Positions 42,077 to 51,026 of a DNA stretch of 64,000 nucleotides are shown piece after piece. Origin of the DNA: Saccharothrix ecbatanensis (GTDB lineage Bacteria > Actinomycetota > Actinomycetes > Mycobacteriales > Pseudonocardiaceae). Below the pieces are notes generated by a model. That model did not search any database, was not told the DNA's origin, and saw only the letters and a list, made by a program, of their open reading frames with translations. The DNA is taken from positions 7,006,001-7,070,000 of the forward strand of contig NZ_JACHMO010000001.1 of NCBI RefSeq assembly GCF_014205015.1, given 5' to 3'. The number at the start of each line of letters is the position of its first letter. The first letter of the stretch is position 1. A program made the position numbers and the translations under genes.

Positions 42077-44391
42077 GGCAGTGGGTTTCCGACCTCGCGC
42101 TCGGCGTCCGGCTGGCTCTCGGCGGCGGGCGCACGTCGTGGGTCCGGCTCGTGTTGACCGGCCTGGGCATCGGCATCGGGGTGGCCGTGCTGCTGACCGC
42201 GTCCTCGGTGACGACCGTGCTGTCCGAGCGCGCCGAGCGGCAGGCCGTCCGCGAGCCGATCACCAGCGAGACGACCGGCGCGGAGCAGACTTCCGGTGAC
42301 GTCCTGTACTCGACGATGTGGGACAGCGCGTATCGGGGCGAGTCGATCGCCGGCTACTTCGTGAAGGGCAGCGGCCCGGACGCGCCCGTGCCGCCGGGCA
42401 TGTCGAGGGTGCCCGGCGACGGCGAGATCTTCGTGTCGCCCGCGCTGCGGGAGCTGCTGGAGTCACCGGAAGGCGAGCTGCTGCGCGAACGGTTCCCGCA
42501 GCAGGTGGTCGGCACGATCGACCGGGTCGGCCTGAACGCGCCGCACGACATGGTGTTCTACGCGGGTGACGCGACCCTGAAGGTGGACGGCCCGAGCGCG
42601 ATCACGGGCTTCGGCGGGGAGTTGACCGAACGCACGCTCGACCCGCTGCTGACCCTGCTGATCATCGTGGGCGTGGTCGCGCTGCTGTTCCCGGTGCTGG
42701 TGTTCGTGGGGATCAGCACCCGGTTGGCGGGGGCCGAACGGGACCGCAGGCTGGCGGCGTTGCGGCTGGTCGGCGCGGGCGCGTTCCGGGTGCGCCGGAT
42801 CGCGGCGGGCGAGTCGCTGCTGGGCGCGTTCGCCGGGCTGGCGGTGGGCACGGCGCTGTTCTTCGTGGCACGGCAATTCGTGGAGAACGTGCGGCTGGTC
42901 GGGGTCAGCGTGTTCATGGACGACCTGACCCCGTCGCTGCCTTTGGCTGTCCTGATCGCCGTGCTCGTGCCGGTCATGGCGGTGGTGACGTCGGTGGTCG
43001 CGATGCGCCACACGGTGATCGAGCCGCTGGGCGTGGTGCGTCGGGCGAAGCCGGTGCGCCGGGTGCTGTGGTGGCGGACTGTGCCGCTGATCGTCGGCGG
43101 GGTGGCGTTGATCAGCCAGTCCGGCACGCTCGGCGGTGACGAGAACCGCGCCTCCGAGTCGGTCGTGGTCGGCGGCATCCTGATGCTGCTGCTGAGCATC
43201 CCCGTTCTGCTGCCGTGGGTGGTGGAGCGCGTTGTGGGTCGCATCCGCGGCGGCGCGCCGTCGTGGCAACTCGCGATCCGCAGGCTCCAGCTGGAAAGCG
43301 GCACGGCGGCCCGGGTGGTCGGCGGCGTCGCCGTGGTCCTGGCGGGCGGCATCGCGCTCCAGTCGATCATGACCAGCGCCGAGAGCGAGATCGTGGGCTC
43401 GCCGCGGCCCGACACGGACCGGAGCCGGATGGCGATCTCCATGCAGCCGTCGACGCCGGAGTCGACCCTGCAGGCGGTCGGCATGCTGGAGCGGGCGACG
43501 GGCGTCAAACAGGTCCACACGACGTACGACCTCCTGTTCTCGGCAGCTTCGGAGCGGTTCGACTCGGCGACGGTCGGCACGTGCGAAGCCCTGAAGGTCC
43601 AGGTGGAGCTGCCGAACTGCCAGGACGGCGATTCGTTCTACGTCCAGCCAGAGACCACCTACGACAGCGGGCCCGTGCCGGTCAAACCAGGCCAGGAGGT
43701 CACGGTGTTCTCGGGGACCACCTCGACCGGCGAACCCCAGCGCGGTCCGAAGTGGACGGTGCCGGCGTACGCCGTGGTGAAGATGCCCACCGGCGCGATG
43801 GGCGTCCGGGGTCTGTTCCTCACTCCGTCCTTGGTGCGGGACCTGCCCCTCTCGTCCGGTAGCGCCACCCTCCACGTCGTGGTCGACCTGGGCGTGCCCG
43901 ACGTCGCCGAGCACGTCCGGAACGCGGTGGCGCCGATGACCTGGCGCACCTACACCTACTACATGGGCGAGGCCGCGGTGGCCCAGCGGGTGAAGGAGTT
44001 CCAGGGCATCCGCCGAGGGCTGTTGGCGGGTTCGCTGATCACGCTGCTGTTCGCGGGCGCCAGCCTGTTGGTGCTGGCCCTCGAACAGGTGCGGGAACGC
44101 AGGCGACCGCTGGCGGTGCTGGCCGCGAGCGGCGTCCCGAGAGGCGCGCTGAGCCGATCCCTGCTGTGGCAGAACGCGGTGCCGCTGGTCCTCGCGCTCG
44201 TCGTCGCAGTGGCCGTGGGAGGCAGCCTGACGGCCCTGCTGTTGCAGGTCCTCTCCCGACCCGTCGTGCTGGACTGGCCGGGTATCGGCCTGCTCAGCGC
44301 CGCCGCCGCGCTGCTGGTCGTCGTGGTGACGGCCTTGTCCCTCCCGTCCCTGCGACGGGCCACCGGCGCCCTCGGTCTCCGATCCGAGTAA
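42073..44391 (+). CDS. FtsX-like permease
   Basis: A 772-aa permease with an N-terminal transmembrane helix (VLTGLGIGIGVAVLLTASSV), an extracellular domain, and two FtsX four-helix modules (about 195-320 and 660-770). A further pair of hydrophobic segments lies in the middle (about 325-435). GTG 42073 overlaps the ATPase stop. MacB-type transporters of this topology export peptides, lipoproteins or antibiotics; the substrate is unknown. Confidence 0.92.
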   Translation: MRQWVSDLALGVRLALGGGRTSWVRLVLTGLGIGIGVAVLLTASSVTTVLSERAERQAVREPITSETTGAEQTSGDVLYSTMWDSAYRGESIAGYFVKGSGPDAPVPPGMSRVPGDGEIFVSPALRELLESPEGELLRERFPQQVVGTIDRVGLNAPHDMVFYAGDATLKVDGPSAITGFGGELTERTLDPLLTLLIIVGVVALLFPVLVFVGISTRLAGAERDRRLAALRLVGAGAFRVRRIAAGESLLGAFAGLAVGTALFFVARQFVENVRLVGVSVFMDDLTPSLPLAVLIAVLVPVMAVVTSVVAMRHTVIEPLGVVRRAKPVRRVLWWRTVPLIVGGVALISQSGTLGGDENRASESVVVGGILMLLLSIPVLLPWVVERVVGRIRGGAPSWQLAIRRLQLESGTAARVVGGVAVVLAGGIALQSIMTSAESEIVGSPRPDTDRSRMAISMQPSTPESTLQAVGMLERATGVKQVHTTYDLLFSAASERFDSATVGTCEALKVQVELPNCQDGDSFYVQPETTYDSGPVPVKPGQEVTVFSGTTSTGEPQRGPKWTVPAYAVVKMPTGAMGVRGLFLTPSLVRDLPLSSGSATLHVVVDLGVPDVAEHVRNAVAPMTWRTYTYYMGEAAVAQRVKEFQGIRRGLLAGSLITLLFAGASLLVLALEQVRERRRPLAVLAASGVPRGALSRSLLWQNAVPLVLALVVAVAVGGSLTALLLQVLSRPVVLDWPGIGLLSAAAALLVVVVTALSLPSLRRATGALGLRSE

Positions 44392-44514
44392 CCCACTCGG
44401 TAGGCCGAAGCCACGTCACCGCCCTCCACGGCGTCTCTTGATTGTGATCCCAAACCCGCACCACCCCCACCACGTCGTCCGCGGAGACGACCGGAGCACT
44501 CAGGACGCGCTCCG

Positions 44515-46722
44515 ATGAGGTGGGCCGCCGACCTGGTCCTCGGCATCCGACTGGCTGTCGGGGGCAGCCGGACGTCCTGGGCCAGGTTGGCGCTCACCGC
44601 CGCCGGTGTCGGCCTCGGCGTCACCGTCCTGCTCCTGGCCGCGTCCATCGGCCCGGCCCGCGAGGCCAAGTCCGAACGCGTCCAAGCGGCGTCCCTCACG
44701 TCGGCCACGTCGGCTCCCACCCTCAAGGCGCGGCACGTCAGCGTCTCCTGGCAAGGCCGTCTGATCACCGGCGTGGAACTGGCCGCGACCGCACCCGACG
44801 CGCCGTTGCCACCCGGCGTCGGCCGCGTCCCCAGACCGGGCGAACTGGTCGTGTCCCCCGAACTGCTCGACCTGATGCGCACCGACGACTCGGTCCGCGC
44901 CCGCTTCCCGGAGAGCGTCATCGGCGTGATCGCGGACGCCGGCCTGCCCAGACCGAAGTCCCTGATCTTCTACGCGGGCCTGCCCGACGCCCACCTCGAC
45001 ACCGCCCACCCGGCCACCGGCTTCGGCGGCGACCGGCCCCGGTCGACCCTCCTGCCGATCTACCGGCTGCTGATGGTCGCCGCGATCGGGGCGCTGCTCG
45101 TGCCGCTGGGCATCTTCATCCTGGTCGCCACCCGCCTCGGCGCGACCGGCCGTGAACAACGCCTGGCCGCGATCCGGCTGGTCGGCGCGTCCCGCAACCA
45201 GATCCGCTGGATCGCGAGCGGCGAGACGTTGACGGGGGCCGTGCTCGGGTTGTTCGTCGGCGTGGCGCTGTTCTTCGCCGCCCGGCCGCTGGCCCGGTTC
45301 ATCGAGGTCGAAGGAGTGGGCTTCTTCCCGACCGACCTGCTGCCGGACCCACTGCTCGGGGCGTTGATCGCGGTGGGCGTGCCGGTGGTCGCCGTGGTGT
45401 CGGCCCTGCTCGCCCTGCGCACGGAGGACGTCGGCCCGCTCGGGCTGTCCCGTGCCGTCGAACTCCCGAAGCACCGGGCGTGGTGGCGGTTCGGGCTGAT
45501 CGGCGCGGGCGCCCTGCTGATCGTGGTGATCACCGCGGTCGGCAGCTACTGGCAGGTGATGGAGGACCCGAGCCTCGCCGTCGGTCTCGGGATCGGCGTC
45601 ACGTTGATCCTCGCGGGCACGGGCGCGGTGCTGCCGTGGTTGGTCGGCAAGGTCGCGCACCGCCTGGAACCGGACGGCATCGCCCCGATGCTCGCCCTGC
45701 GCACCCTCCGCTTCGACGCCGGCACACCTCGCGTCCTGGCCGGTGTCGTCGTCGTGCTCACCGGGTCGTTGACGTTGCAGGTGCTGCTCGGCGTGGCGGC
45801 CCAGTTCACCGCCGCCCCACCGTCCGACACCCCGGGCCGCTGGGTGCTCGACCTGCCCGACCGCACCCCGGTCCGGTCGCTGGAGGAGGCGATCGCGCTG
45901 GTCGGCGGCGTGCGGCAGGTCAGCGAAGTGCGCGTCGCCAGTGCCGGGGGCACCGCCGTCATCAGCACCGACTGCGCCGAGATCGTCGAACGGCTGAAGG
46001 TCGAGGACTGCACGACCGGCTCCGCGTACCTGGTCGGCCCCGGCCCCGCGCCCGGCACGAAGCTGATCGTCAACGGGCAGCAGTGGACCGTGCCGCAGTA
46101 CAAGTCAGTGCCCGAGGTGTCCGAGGTGTCCGAGGTGTCCGAGCGCACGGAAGCGCTGTCCGAGGAAGCGCTGTTCGTCGCGGGCGGAGCCGATCCGGTG
46201 CTGGCGGCTATCCCGCCGATCGAGCTCGTCGTCCGGGGCGATCCGGACGAGTCCTTCGGTGACCGGTTGCTGGCCGCCACCGGCCGCGCGGACCGGGGCG
46301 TGATCCTCCGCCGTCCTGCCGGACAGGTCGAGCTGTTCACGTCCCTGCGCAGCGGCGTCATCGGCGGATCGGTGCTGCTCACCCTGCTGGCCGTGATCGG
46401 GCTCGCCGCGGCGGCCGTGGACCAGGTCTTCGAACGCCGCCGGCCCACGGCGGTGCTGGCCGCGAACGGCGTGCCGCCGAAGGTCCTCGCGGTGTCCGCG
46501 CTGTGGCAGTCCGCGATACCGGCGGCGCTCGGCATCGGGCTGGCCATCCCGATCGGTCTCGGCACGGCGTGGCTCGTGGTGCCCGCGGAGCGGTTCCGCG
46601 TCGACTGGACCGAGATCGCCACCACGGTCGCCGCGGCGGCGGTCGTCGTCCTCGTGGTGACGCTGTGCACGTTGCCGGCGCTGCGCACGGCGATCCACCC
46701 GACCAGCCTGAGAACCGAATAG
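44515..46722 (+). CDS. FtsX-like permease
   Basis: A 735-aa permease with the same layout as the preceding gene and clear local similarity (WAADLVLGIRLAVGGSRTSW versus the start of the first permease). A Glu-Val-Ser triplet, encoded by three direct GAGGTGTCC copies near 46111-46140, sits in the large extracellular domain. It starts 123 bp after the first permease, so it probably belongs to the same operon and the two permeases form a heterodimer with the single ATPase. Confidence 0.92.
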   Translation: MRWAADLVLGIRLAVGGSRTSWARLALTAAGVGLGVTVLLLAASIGPAREAKSERVQAASLTSATSAPTLKARHVSVSWQGRLITGVELAATAPDAPLPPGVGRVPRPGELVVSPELLDLMRTDDSVRARFPESVIGVIADAGLPRPKSLIFYAGLPDAHLDTAHPATGFGGDRPRSTLLPIYRLLMVAAIGALLVPLGIFILVATRLGATGREQRLAAIRLVGASRNQIRWIASGETLTGAVLGLFVGVALFFAARPLARFIEVEGVGFFPTDLLPDPLLGALIAVGVPVVAVVSALLALRTEDVGPLGLSRAVELPKHRAWWRFGLIGAGALLIVVITAVGSYWQVMEDPSLAVGLGIGVTLILAGTGAVLPWLVGKVAHRLEPDGIAPMLALRTLRFDAGTPRVLAGVVVVLTGSLTLQVLLGVAAQFTAAPPSDTPGRWVLDLPDRTPVRSLEEAIALVGGVRQVSEVRVASAGGTAVISTDCAEIVERLKVEDCTTGSAYLVGPGPAPGTKLIVNGQQWTVPQYKSVPEVSEVSEVSERTEALSEEALFVAGGADPVLAAIPPIELVVRGDPDESFGDRLLAATGRADRGVILRRPAGQVELFTSLRSGVIGGSVLLTLLAVIGLAAAAVDQVFERRRPTAVLAANGVPPKVLAVSALWQSAIPAALGIGLAIPIGLGTAWLVVPAERFRVDWTEIATTVAAAAVVVLVVTLCTLPALRTAIHPTSLRTE

Positions 46723-46777
46723 CGACGCGCTGCGAACCGACGCGGCGAACCGACGCCGCGAACCGAATAGCGACGCG
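46712..46777 (+). repeat. 18-bp direct repeat spanning the permease stop codon
   Basis: GAACCGAATAGCGACGCG occurs at 46712-46729, including the TAG stop of the permease, and again at 46760-46777. CGAACCGACGC-like copies lie between them. Confidence 0.85.
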
Positions 46778-46858
46778 ACGGAACGATCGCGGGTTCCCCC
46801 GACCACACCATCGGATGGCCACGGTATCCCCAGGTCAGGCCGGGTGCTCTCAACGAGC

Positions 46859-47404
46859 ATGCAAGATCGGACCAACACTGAACTGCTCACGCTCGCCCAG
46901 GCCGGCGACGAGACCGCGTGGCACGAGATCGTCCGCCGGTACGTCCGCCTGGTCTGGGCGGTGCCGCGTTCGCACCGGCTGAACCCGGACGACGCGGCCG
47001 ACGTCTGCCAGGCCACCTGGCTGGCGCTGGCCGAGAACCTGACCCGCATCCGCCGCCCCGAGCGGCTGGGCGCGTGGCTGGTCACGACGGCCCGGCGCGA
47101 GACGCTGACCGTGCTGCGCCTGCGCGGTCGGGAGGAACCGCTCGACCTGTGGGAACCGCCCGACGACCGGCCGACACCCGAGGACGCGGCGGTGGCGGGT
47201 GACGCCGGGCCGAGGTTGTGGCGCGCGTACGCGACGTTGACGGACCGGTGCCGGGAGATCCTGCGGCTGGCGGCGTTCGCGCCGGAACTGTCGTTCACGC
47301 AGGTCGCCGAGGCGGTCGGGATCCCGGTCAACAGCCTGGGCGCGACCCGCGGCCGGTGCCTGGCCGTGTTGCGCCGACGCATCGGCGTCGAGGTGGCCCG
47401 ATGA
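46859..47404 (+). CDS. ECF-like sigma-70 family RNA polymerase sigma factor
   Basis: A 181-aa sigma factor with regions 2 and 4 only. Region 2 spans about residues 5-75 (LAQAGDETAWHEIVRRYVRL, DDAADVCQATWLALAENLTR, RLGAWLVTTARRE); region 4 spans about 125-175 (LTDRCREILRLAAFAPELSF, VAEAVGIPVNSLGATRGRCL). ATG 46859 is chosen; a GTG five codons earlier is possible. GGAAC at 46780-46784, mirrored by GTTCC at 46793-46797, resembles an ECF -35. It overlaps the next gene by ATGA. No classical anti-sigma gene is present. Confidence 0.92.
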   Translation: MQDRTNTELLTLAQAGDETAWHEIVRRYVRLVWAVPRSHRLNPDDAADVCQATWLALAENLTRIRRPERLGAWLVTTARRETLTVLRLRGREEPLDLWEPPDDRPTPEDAAVAGDAGPRLWRAYATLTDRCREILRLAAFAPELSFTQVAEAVGIPVNSLGATRGRCLAVLRRRIGVEVAR

Positions 47405-47823
47405 CCACCGACCGTGAACTCCTCGACGCCCTCGCCCACCTCGTCGACAACCTCGACCCGACACCGCGAACCCTTGCCGCGCAAGCACGATCGGCTCTCG
47501 ACGAACGCACCGGCGGGACCGCGATGCGGCTCTTGTCCGACTCGGCCCGGGTCGATCCGCCAGGCATGCGGGGCAGGGGCGGCACCCGCACGTTGGCCTT
47601 CACCGGCCTCGACCTGCGCCTCGACCACGTGACGGGTGGCCTGCACGCCACCGGGCTGGCCCGCGCCGGTGCGGTGGCGGTGGCGCGCTGGCCGGGTGGC
47701 GAGGTGACGGCCGTGATCGACCCGGCCGGCTGGTTCCACGTCGACCGCGTGCCGTTCGGGCCGGTCAGGTTCGTGCTGCGCGGTGACGGCCGTGAGCACG
47801 CCACGCCGTGGTTCGTCGCATGA
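47401..47823 (+). CDS. Unknown 140-aa protein between sigma factor and CHAT protease
   Basis: Not recognised with confidence. Residues 1-40 are helical and charged (RELLDALAHLVDNLDPTPRT). Residues 60-140 look beta-rich and resemble a carboxypeptidase-regulatory/Ig-like sandwich (VIDPAGWFHVDRVPFGPVRF). There is no signal peptide or transmembrane segment, so it is cytosolic. ATGA overlaps at both ends couple it to the sigma factor and to the CHAT protein. Its position suggests a regulator or substrate linking the two; that is inference. Confidence 0.8.
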   Translation: MTTDRELLDALAHLVDNLDPTPRTLAAQARSALDERTGGTAMRLLSDSARVDPPGMRGRGGTRTLAFTGLDLRLDHVTGGLHATGLARAGAVAVARWPGGEVTAVIDPAGWFHVDRVPFGPVRFVLRGDGREHATPWFVA

Positions 47824-49376
47824 CGCCCGACCGTTCGCTGGCCCTCGTCGGCCACGCGGAAGCGCTGCTCAACACCGGTCTGGTGCGTGAGGCGAACGTC
47901 GTGCTGCGGCAGGCGGTCAACTTCTCCCGACTGCCCGAAGCGCTGCTGCTCGCCGCACGGTGTGCGTTGCGGGACAACGACCTCACCGCGGCTCGCGCGT
48001 TGACCGACGAGGCCGAAACCCTGTTCCGCGCGGAGAACCGGCCGTCGTGGATACCGGCCGCGCAAGCCGTGGCGTTGCGTGCGGGTGCGTCCGGTTCACC
48101 TCTTGCGGTGGCCGATGCGTGCGACCGGCACGGGCACTACGACGACGCGGCCGAACTGCGACTCACCCACGCGCCCTCGCAGGCGGCGGCGCACCGGCAC
48201 CAGGGCACGTCCCGGTCCCGGGCCATCGGCTGGCTGGCCCGCGCACGGCTCGCGGAGACCCGGCGTGACGCGGTGGCCGCGTGCCGGGCCGGGTTGGCGC
48301 TGCACGACCCCGACACCCACGGAGACCTGGTGGACATCGCCCTTGACCATGCCCTGACCAGCGGCGACGCCCGATCCGCGTGGCGCTGGAGCGAACACCG
48401 ACCGGTGTGCCCGCCGGACGTCCCGCCCGAGGTCGCCTCGGTGCGCGCCGAACTGCGCCTGGCCAGGGTGCGGCGTGATCGGGACCGGATCGCACGGCTG
48501 GAACGCGAGATCCGCCGGCTCTCCCACGTCCCGCGCGTGGTCCGGCGACCGGCCGTTCCGCTGGCTGACGTGGTGGATGCGTTGGGGGACAAAGCGTTGC
48601 TGCACTTCATCAGCCATCGGGGACAGCTGCTGGCGGTGTCCGTCGCCGCCGGTCGGGTGCGGCTGCACGATTTCGGCGAAGCCCGGACGACAGGTCGGCA
48701 CGTTCGTTCGCTGTCACTCGCCGTGGCGCCGCACGCGATAGCCGACCTCGACCGCCTGCTGCGGCCGGCGGGCGACCGGCCGCTGGTGATCGTCCCGAGC
48801 CCGGAACTGGAGCGCATGCCGTGGGCCGCGCTGCCGTCCGCCGCCGGGAGGGCGTTGTCGGTGGCGCCCTCGGCGAGTTGTTGGCACCGGGCGAGCACCC
48901 GGCCGTTGGCGCTGGCGAACCGCCTCTGGGTCGCCGGGCCGAGTCTGCTGCACGCGCACCGGGAGGTGGAGGCGTTGCGGAGGACGCACGGCGGTCGTTC
49001 CTGTTCCACGGTGGACGAGACGTTGCGCGAGATGGTCCACGTGGACGTCGCGCACTTCGCCGCGCACGGCGTGCGGCAGGACGACTTGTTCTCGTACCTC
49101 CAACTGGACGACGGGCCGTTGGACGGGCACGACCTCAACGGCTTGGCGCGGGTGCCGTCGGTCGTGGTGCTGTCGGCGTGCGAGTCCGGTTTGGCGCGGG
49201 TGTTGTTGCGGCGTGGTGCGCGGGTGGTCGTGGAGAGCGTGCGGGCGGTGCCGGACGACCGGGTGGTGGACCTGATGGTCGACTTGCACGACGGCTTGGC
49301 GAACCCGGCGCAAGCGCTTGCGGACGCGCAGGCCCGACACGGTGATCTCGGCTTCGTGTGCGTTGGCGCGGGATGA
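47820..49376 (+). CDS. CHAT domain caspase-like protease with TPR-like N-terminus
   Basis: A 518-aa protein. Residues 1-235 are helical with TPR-like pairs (ALVGHAEALLNTGLVREANV, LLLAARCALRDNDLTAARAL). The CHAT domain covers about 240-518. The catalytic dyad is His416 in VAHFAAHGVRQ and Cys454 in VVLSACESGLA. The family end PAQALADAQARHGD is present. ATG 47820 overlaps the previous stop (ATGA). CHAT proteins are caspase/separase-clan peptidases; TPR-CHAT Csx29 of type III-E CRISPR cleaves a partner to free a sigma factor. There are no CRISPR genes here. Confidence 0.9.
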   Translation: MTPDRSLALVGHAEALLNTGLVREANVVLRQAVNFSRLPEALLLAARCALRDNDLTAARALTDEAETLFRAENRPSWIPAAQAVALRAGASGSPLAVADACDRHGHYDDAAELRLTHAPSQAAAHRHQGTSRSRAIGWLARARLAETRRDAVAACRAGLALHDPDTHGDLVDIALDHALTSGDARSAWRWSEHRPVCPPDVPPEVASVRAELRLARVRRDRDRIARLEREIRRLSHVPRVVRRPAVPLADVVDALGDKALLHFISHRGQLLAVSVAAGRVRLHDFGEARTTGRHVRSLSLAVAPHAIADLDRLLRPAGDRPLVIVPSPELERMPWAALPSAAGRALSVAPSASCWHRASTRPLALANRLWVAGPSLLHAHREVEALRRTHGGRSCSTVDETLREMVHVDVAHFAAHGVRQDDLFSYLQLDDGPLDGHDLNGLARVPSVVVLSACESGLARVLLRRGARVVVESVRAVPDDRVVDLMVDLHDGLANPAQALADAQARHGDLGFVCVGAG

Positions 49377-49690
49377 GCCGTGCCACTCGACGGGACGACA
49401 CTCGAATGGACTAATGGGACTGCGTGCACCGAATCCACTGCTCAGGCGTCCATTGCGGACACGGGATGGGCGTCCACAAGGGACTTCGGTGGGGATGATC
49501 CGATGCGGTGAACACGACGGACTGTGGTCAGCGGCGGGTGTGACAACCCGGACAGCCGCACCCCACCGCCCTTCCGAGTGGGTTCCGGCGCAGATCGTTC
49601 GAAAATTCGGTTACCAGTGCTAGACATAGCAGAACGTCGACCTCGAACGGTCCGTCCCGTTCGCCGTACCCGGAACGGTGGTGATCCACA
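49377..49690. other. 314-bp intergenic region
   Basis: No gene, RNA or strong hairpin is seen. It must carry the promoter of the secreted protein at 49691; TAGACAT at about 49620 is a possible -10 but is not convincing. Confidence 0.5.
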
Positions 49691-50713
49691 GTGGCTGTCT
49701 CCGACGCGGTGCGCCGCAGCGGGTCGGCGCTGCTCCGGGCGCTCGCCGTCGGCGGGTTGGCCACGGCGGCCTGGCTCGCGTGCGCCGGGCTCGCCTCGGC
49801 CGGCGAAGATCACCCGGACGAGATCGCGACGACGCTCGACGCGGTGAACGTGGCGCTGGGCGAGCAGCAGTCGGCCACCGCCGACCCACTGCTCGCCGAC
49901 CCACTGGCGTCCGACCCGCTGCTAGCCGACCTGCCGGCGTCCGACCTGCTCGGCCTCCCGACGTTCGACCACAGTGCCTTCGCAGCGGACTGCCGCCCCT
50001 TCGACGGCCCCCTGGACGGCCGCCTCGACCGCCCACTCGCGGTCAACGAGCGCCCGTTCGAAGCCGCCCTCGAAGTCGGGTTGCCGTCCCTGCTGGACGC
50101 ACCGTCGACCGACGACTCACGCGCTCCGCACTCCGATCCGTACTCCACCCCGTACTCCGACCCGAACGCGGACGCGCCGTACGCCGATCCGTACGAGGAC
50201 GACGAGTACACCCACCCCGGATTCACGTCCGGGAGCAGCAACTACAGCCACTCGGGCTCGGTGTCGAACACCATGCCCGCCCCGCTGTACGAGGCGAAGG
50301 TGGCCGCGAAGGCAGCGGCCCGGGCAGCAGCTTCGGCGCCGCCCGTCGCACTGCCGCCCCCGACGGCAGCTCCAGCCCCGACGGCCGTTCGCGCAACCGC
50401 ACTGGCCGGCTTGGACCTGCTGCCCGTATCCGCTTCACCGGTCTCCCAGACCACGTCGAACGCCGACGTGGTCTGGGAGGTGCCGAACCCCAGTGCCCCC
50501 GCACCCACGCCGAACCAGGCGCCGGCGCCCAGTGCGCCGACTGCGTCGTCTTCGAGCAGTGCGGACAGCGGTGGTGGTCACCGCGGTGGCCTCATCGCGT
50601 CGTTCAGCAGCCAGTCCGACCCGAAGCCGTTGGCGGCGTGGTCGACCGAGCGGTGGGACGGCGGGCGATCTCCAGGCAGCGTTCCCGGGCTGCCCAGCAC
50701 GTCACCCGACTGA
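49691..50713 (+). CDS. Secreted low-complexity protein
   Basis: A 340-aa exported protein of unknown family. The signal peptide (residues 1-37) ends ACAGLASA. The mature part has PLLADPLASDPLLADL repeats, a DPYSTPYSDPNADAPYADPY stretch, an Ala/Pro-rich linker and a Ser/Gly-rich end. It has no cysteine pattern and no enzyme motif. A 16-bp perfect inverted repeat lies within its coding sequence at 50443-50479. GTG 49691 has only weak upstream Shine-Dalgarno potential. Confidence 0.75.
   Translation: MAVSDAVRRSGSALLRALAVGGLATAAWLACAGLASAGEDHPDEIATTLDAVNVALGEQQSATADPLLADPLASDPLLADLPASDLLGLPTFDHSAFAADCRPFDGPLDGRLDRPLAVNERPFEAALEVGLPSLLDAPSTDDSRAPHSDPYSTPYSDPNADAPYADPYEDDEYTHPGFTSGSSNYSHSGSVSNTMPAPLYEAKVAAKAAARAAASAPPVALPPPTAAPAPTAVRATALAGLDLLPVSASPVSQTTSNADVVWEVPNPSAPAPTPNQAPAPSAPTASSSSSADSGGGHRGGLIASFSSQSDPKPLAAWSTERWDGGRSPGSVPGLPSTSPD
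50443..50479 (+). other. Long perfect inverted repeat inside a coding sequence
   Basis: Bases 50443-50458 pair with 50464-50479 over 16 bp without mismatch, leaving a 5-base loop AACGC. It lies about 80 codons before the stop of the secreted-protein gene. Confidence 0.9.
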
Positions 50714-50726
50714 GTCAGACAGGACC

Positions 50727-50745
50727 CGTGTGCCCAGAGCACACG
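50727..50745 (+). terminator. Stem-loop after the secreted-protein gene
   Basis: CGTGTGC (50727-50733) and GCACACG (50739-50745) pair perfectly around CCAGA, 14 bases after the stop codon. Confidence 0.55.
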
Positions 50746-50843
50746 TGAAACGACCGTCTGCCAGTCATATCCCGCATTAACACCGTCGCGCAGCCGTGCA
50801 GTCGCTTCGCAGCAATTGACGCGCTGGCGCACGCCCCAGACTT

Positions 50844-51026
50844 CCCGTCCTGCCGACCGCGCCCTGGCAGGAACGGGCAAGGTCCCATCGCCGCGCTGCC
50901 CCCGCGGCGAAGGGATCGCACGGGAACCTGCGGCAGGGGACGCCAATCCCTGGAGCGTCCCCGCCGCAGGTCCACGTTCCACCGTCGGGTTCCGGCTCAT
51001 CGAGGGGCTGCGCCGGGACCCGACGG
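50844..51026. ncRNA. Candidate structured RNA: four tandem long hairpins
   Basis: H1 50844-50854/50866-50877 (11 bp, one bulged A). H2 50881-50895/50903-50917 (14 pairs, one A-A mismatch, one G-T). H3 50927-50943/50955-50970 (16 bp, one bulged A). H4 50982-50996/51012-51026 (15 bp with one G-T). Spacers are 3-11 bases. The strand and promoter are not known, and it matches no RNA class I recognise. Confidence 0.45.

Noticed and set aside
15679-49420. Shared 11-mer CGAATGGACTA in two intergenic regions
   Set aside because: Exact 11-base matches are expected by chance in 64 kb and nothing else is shared around them.
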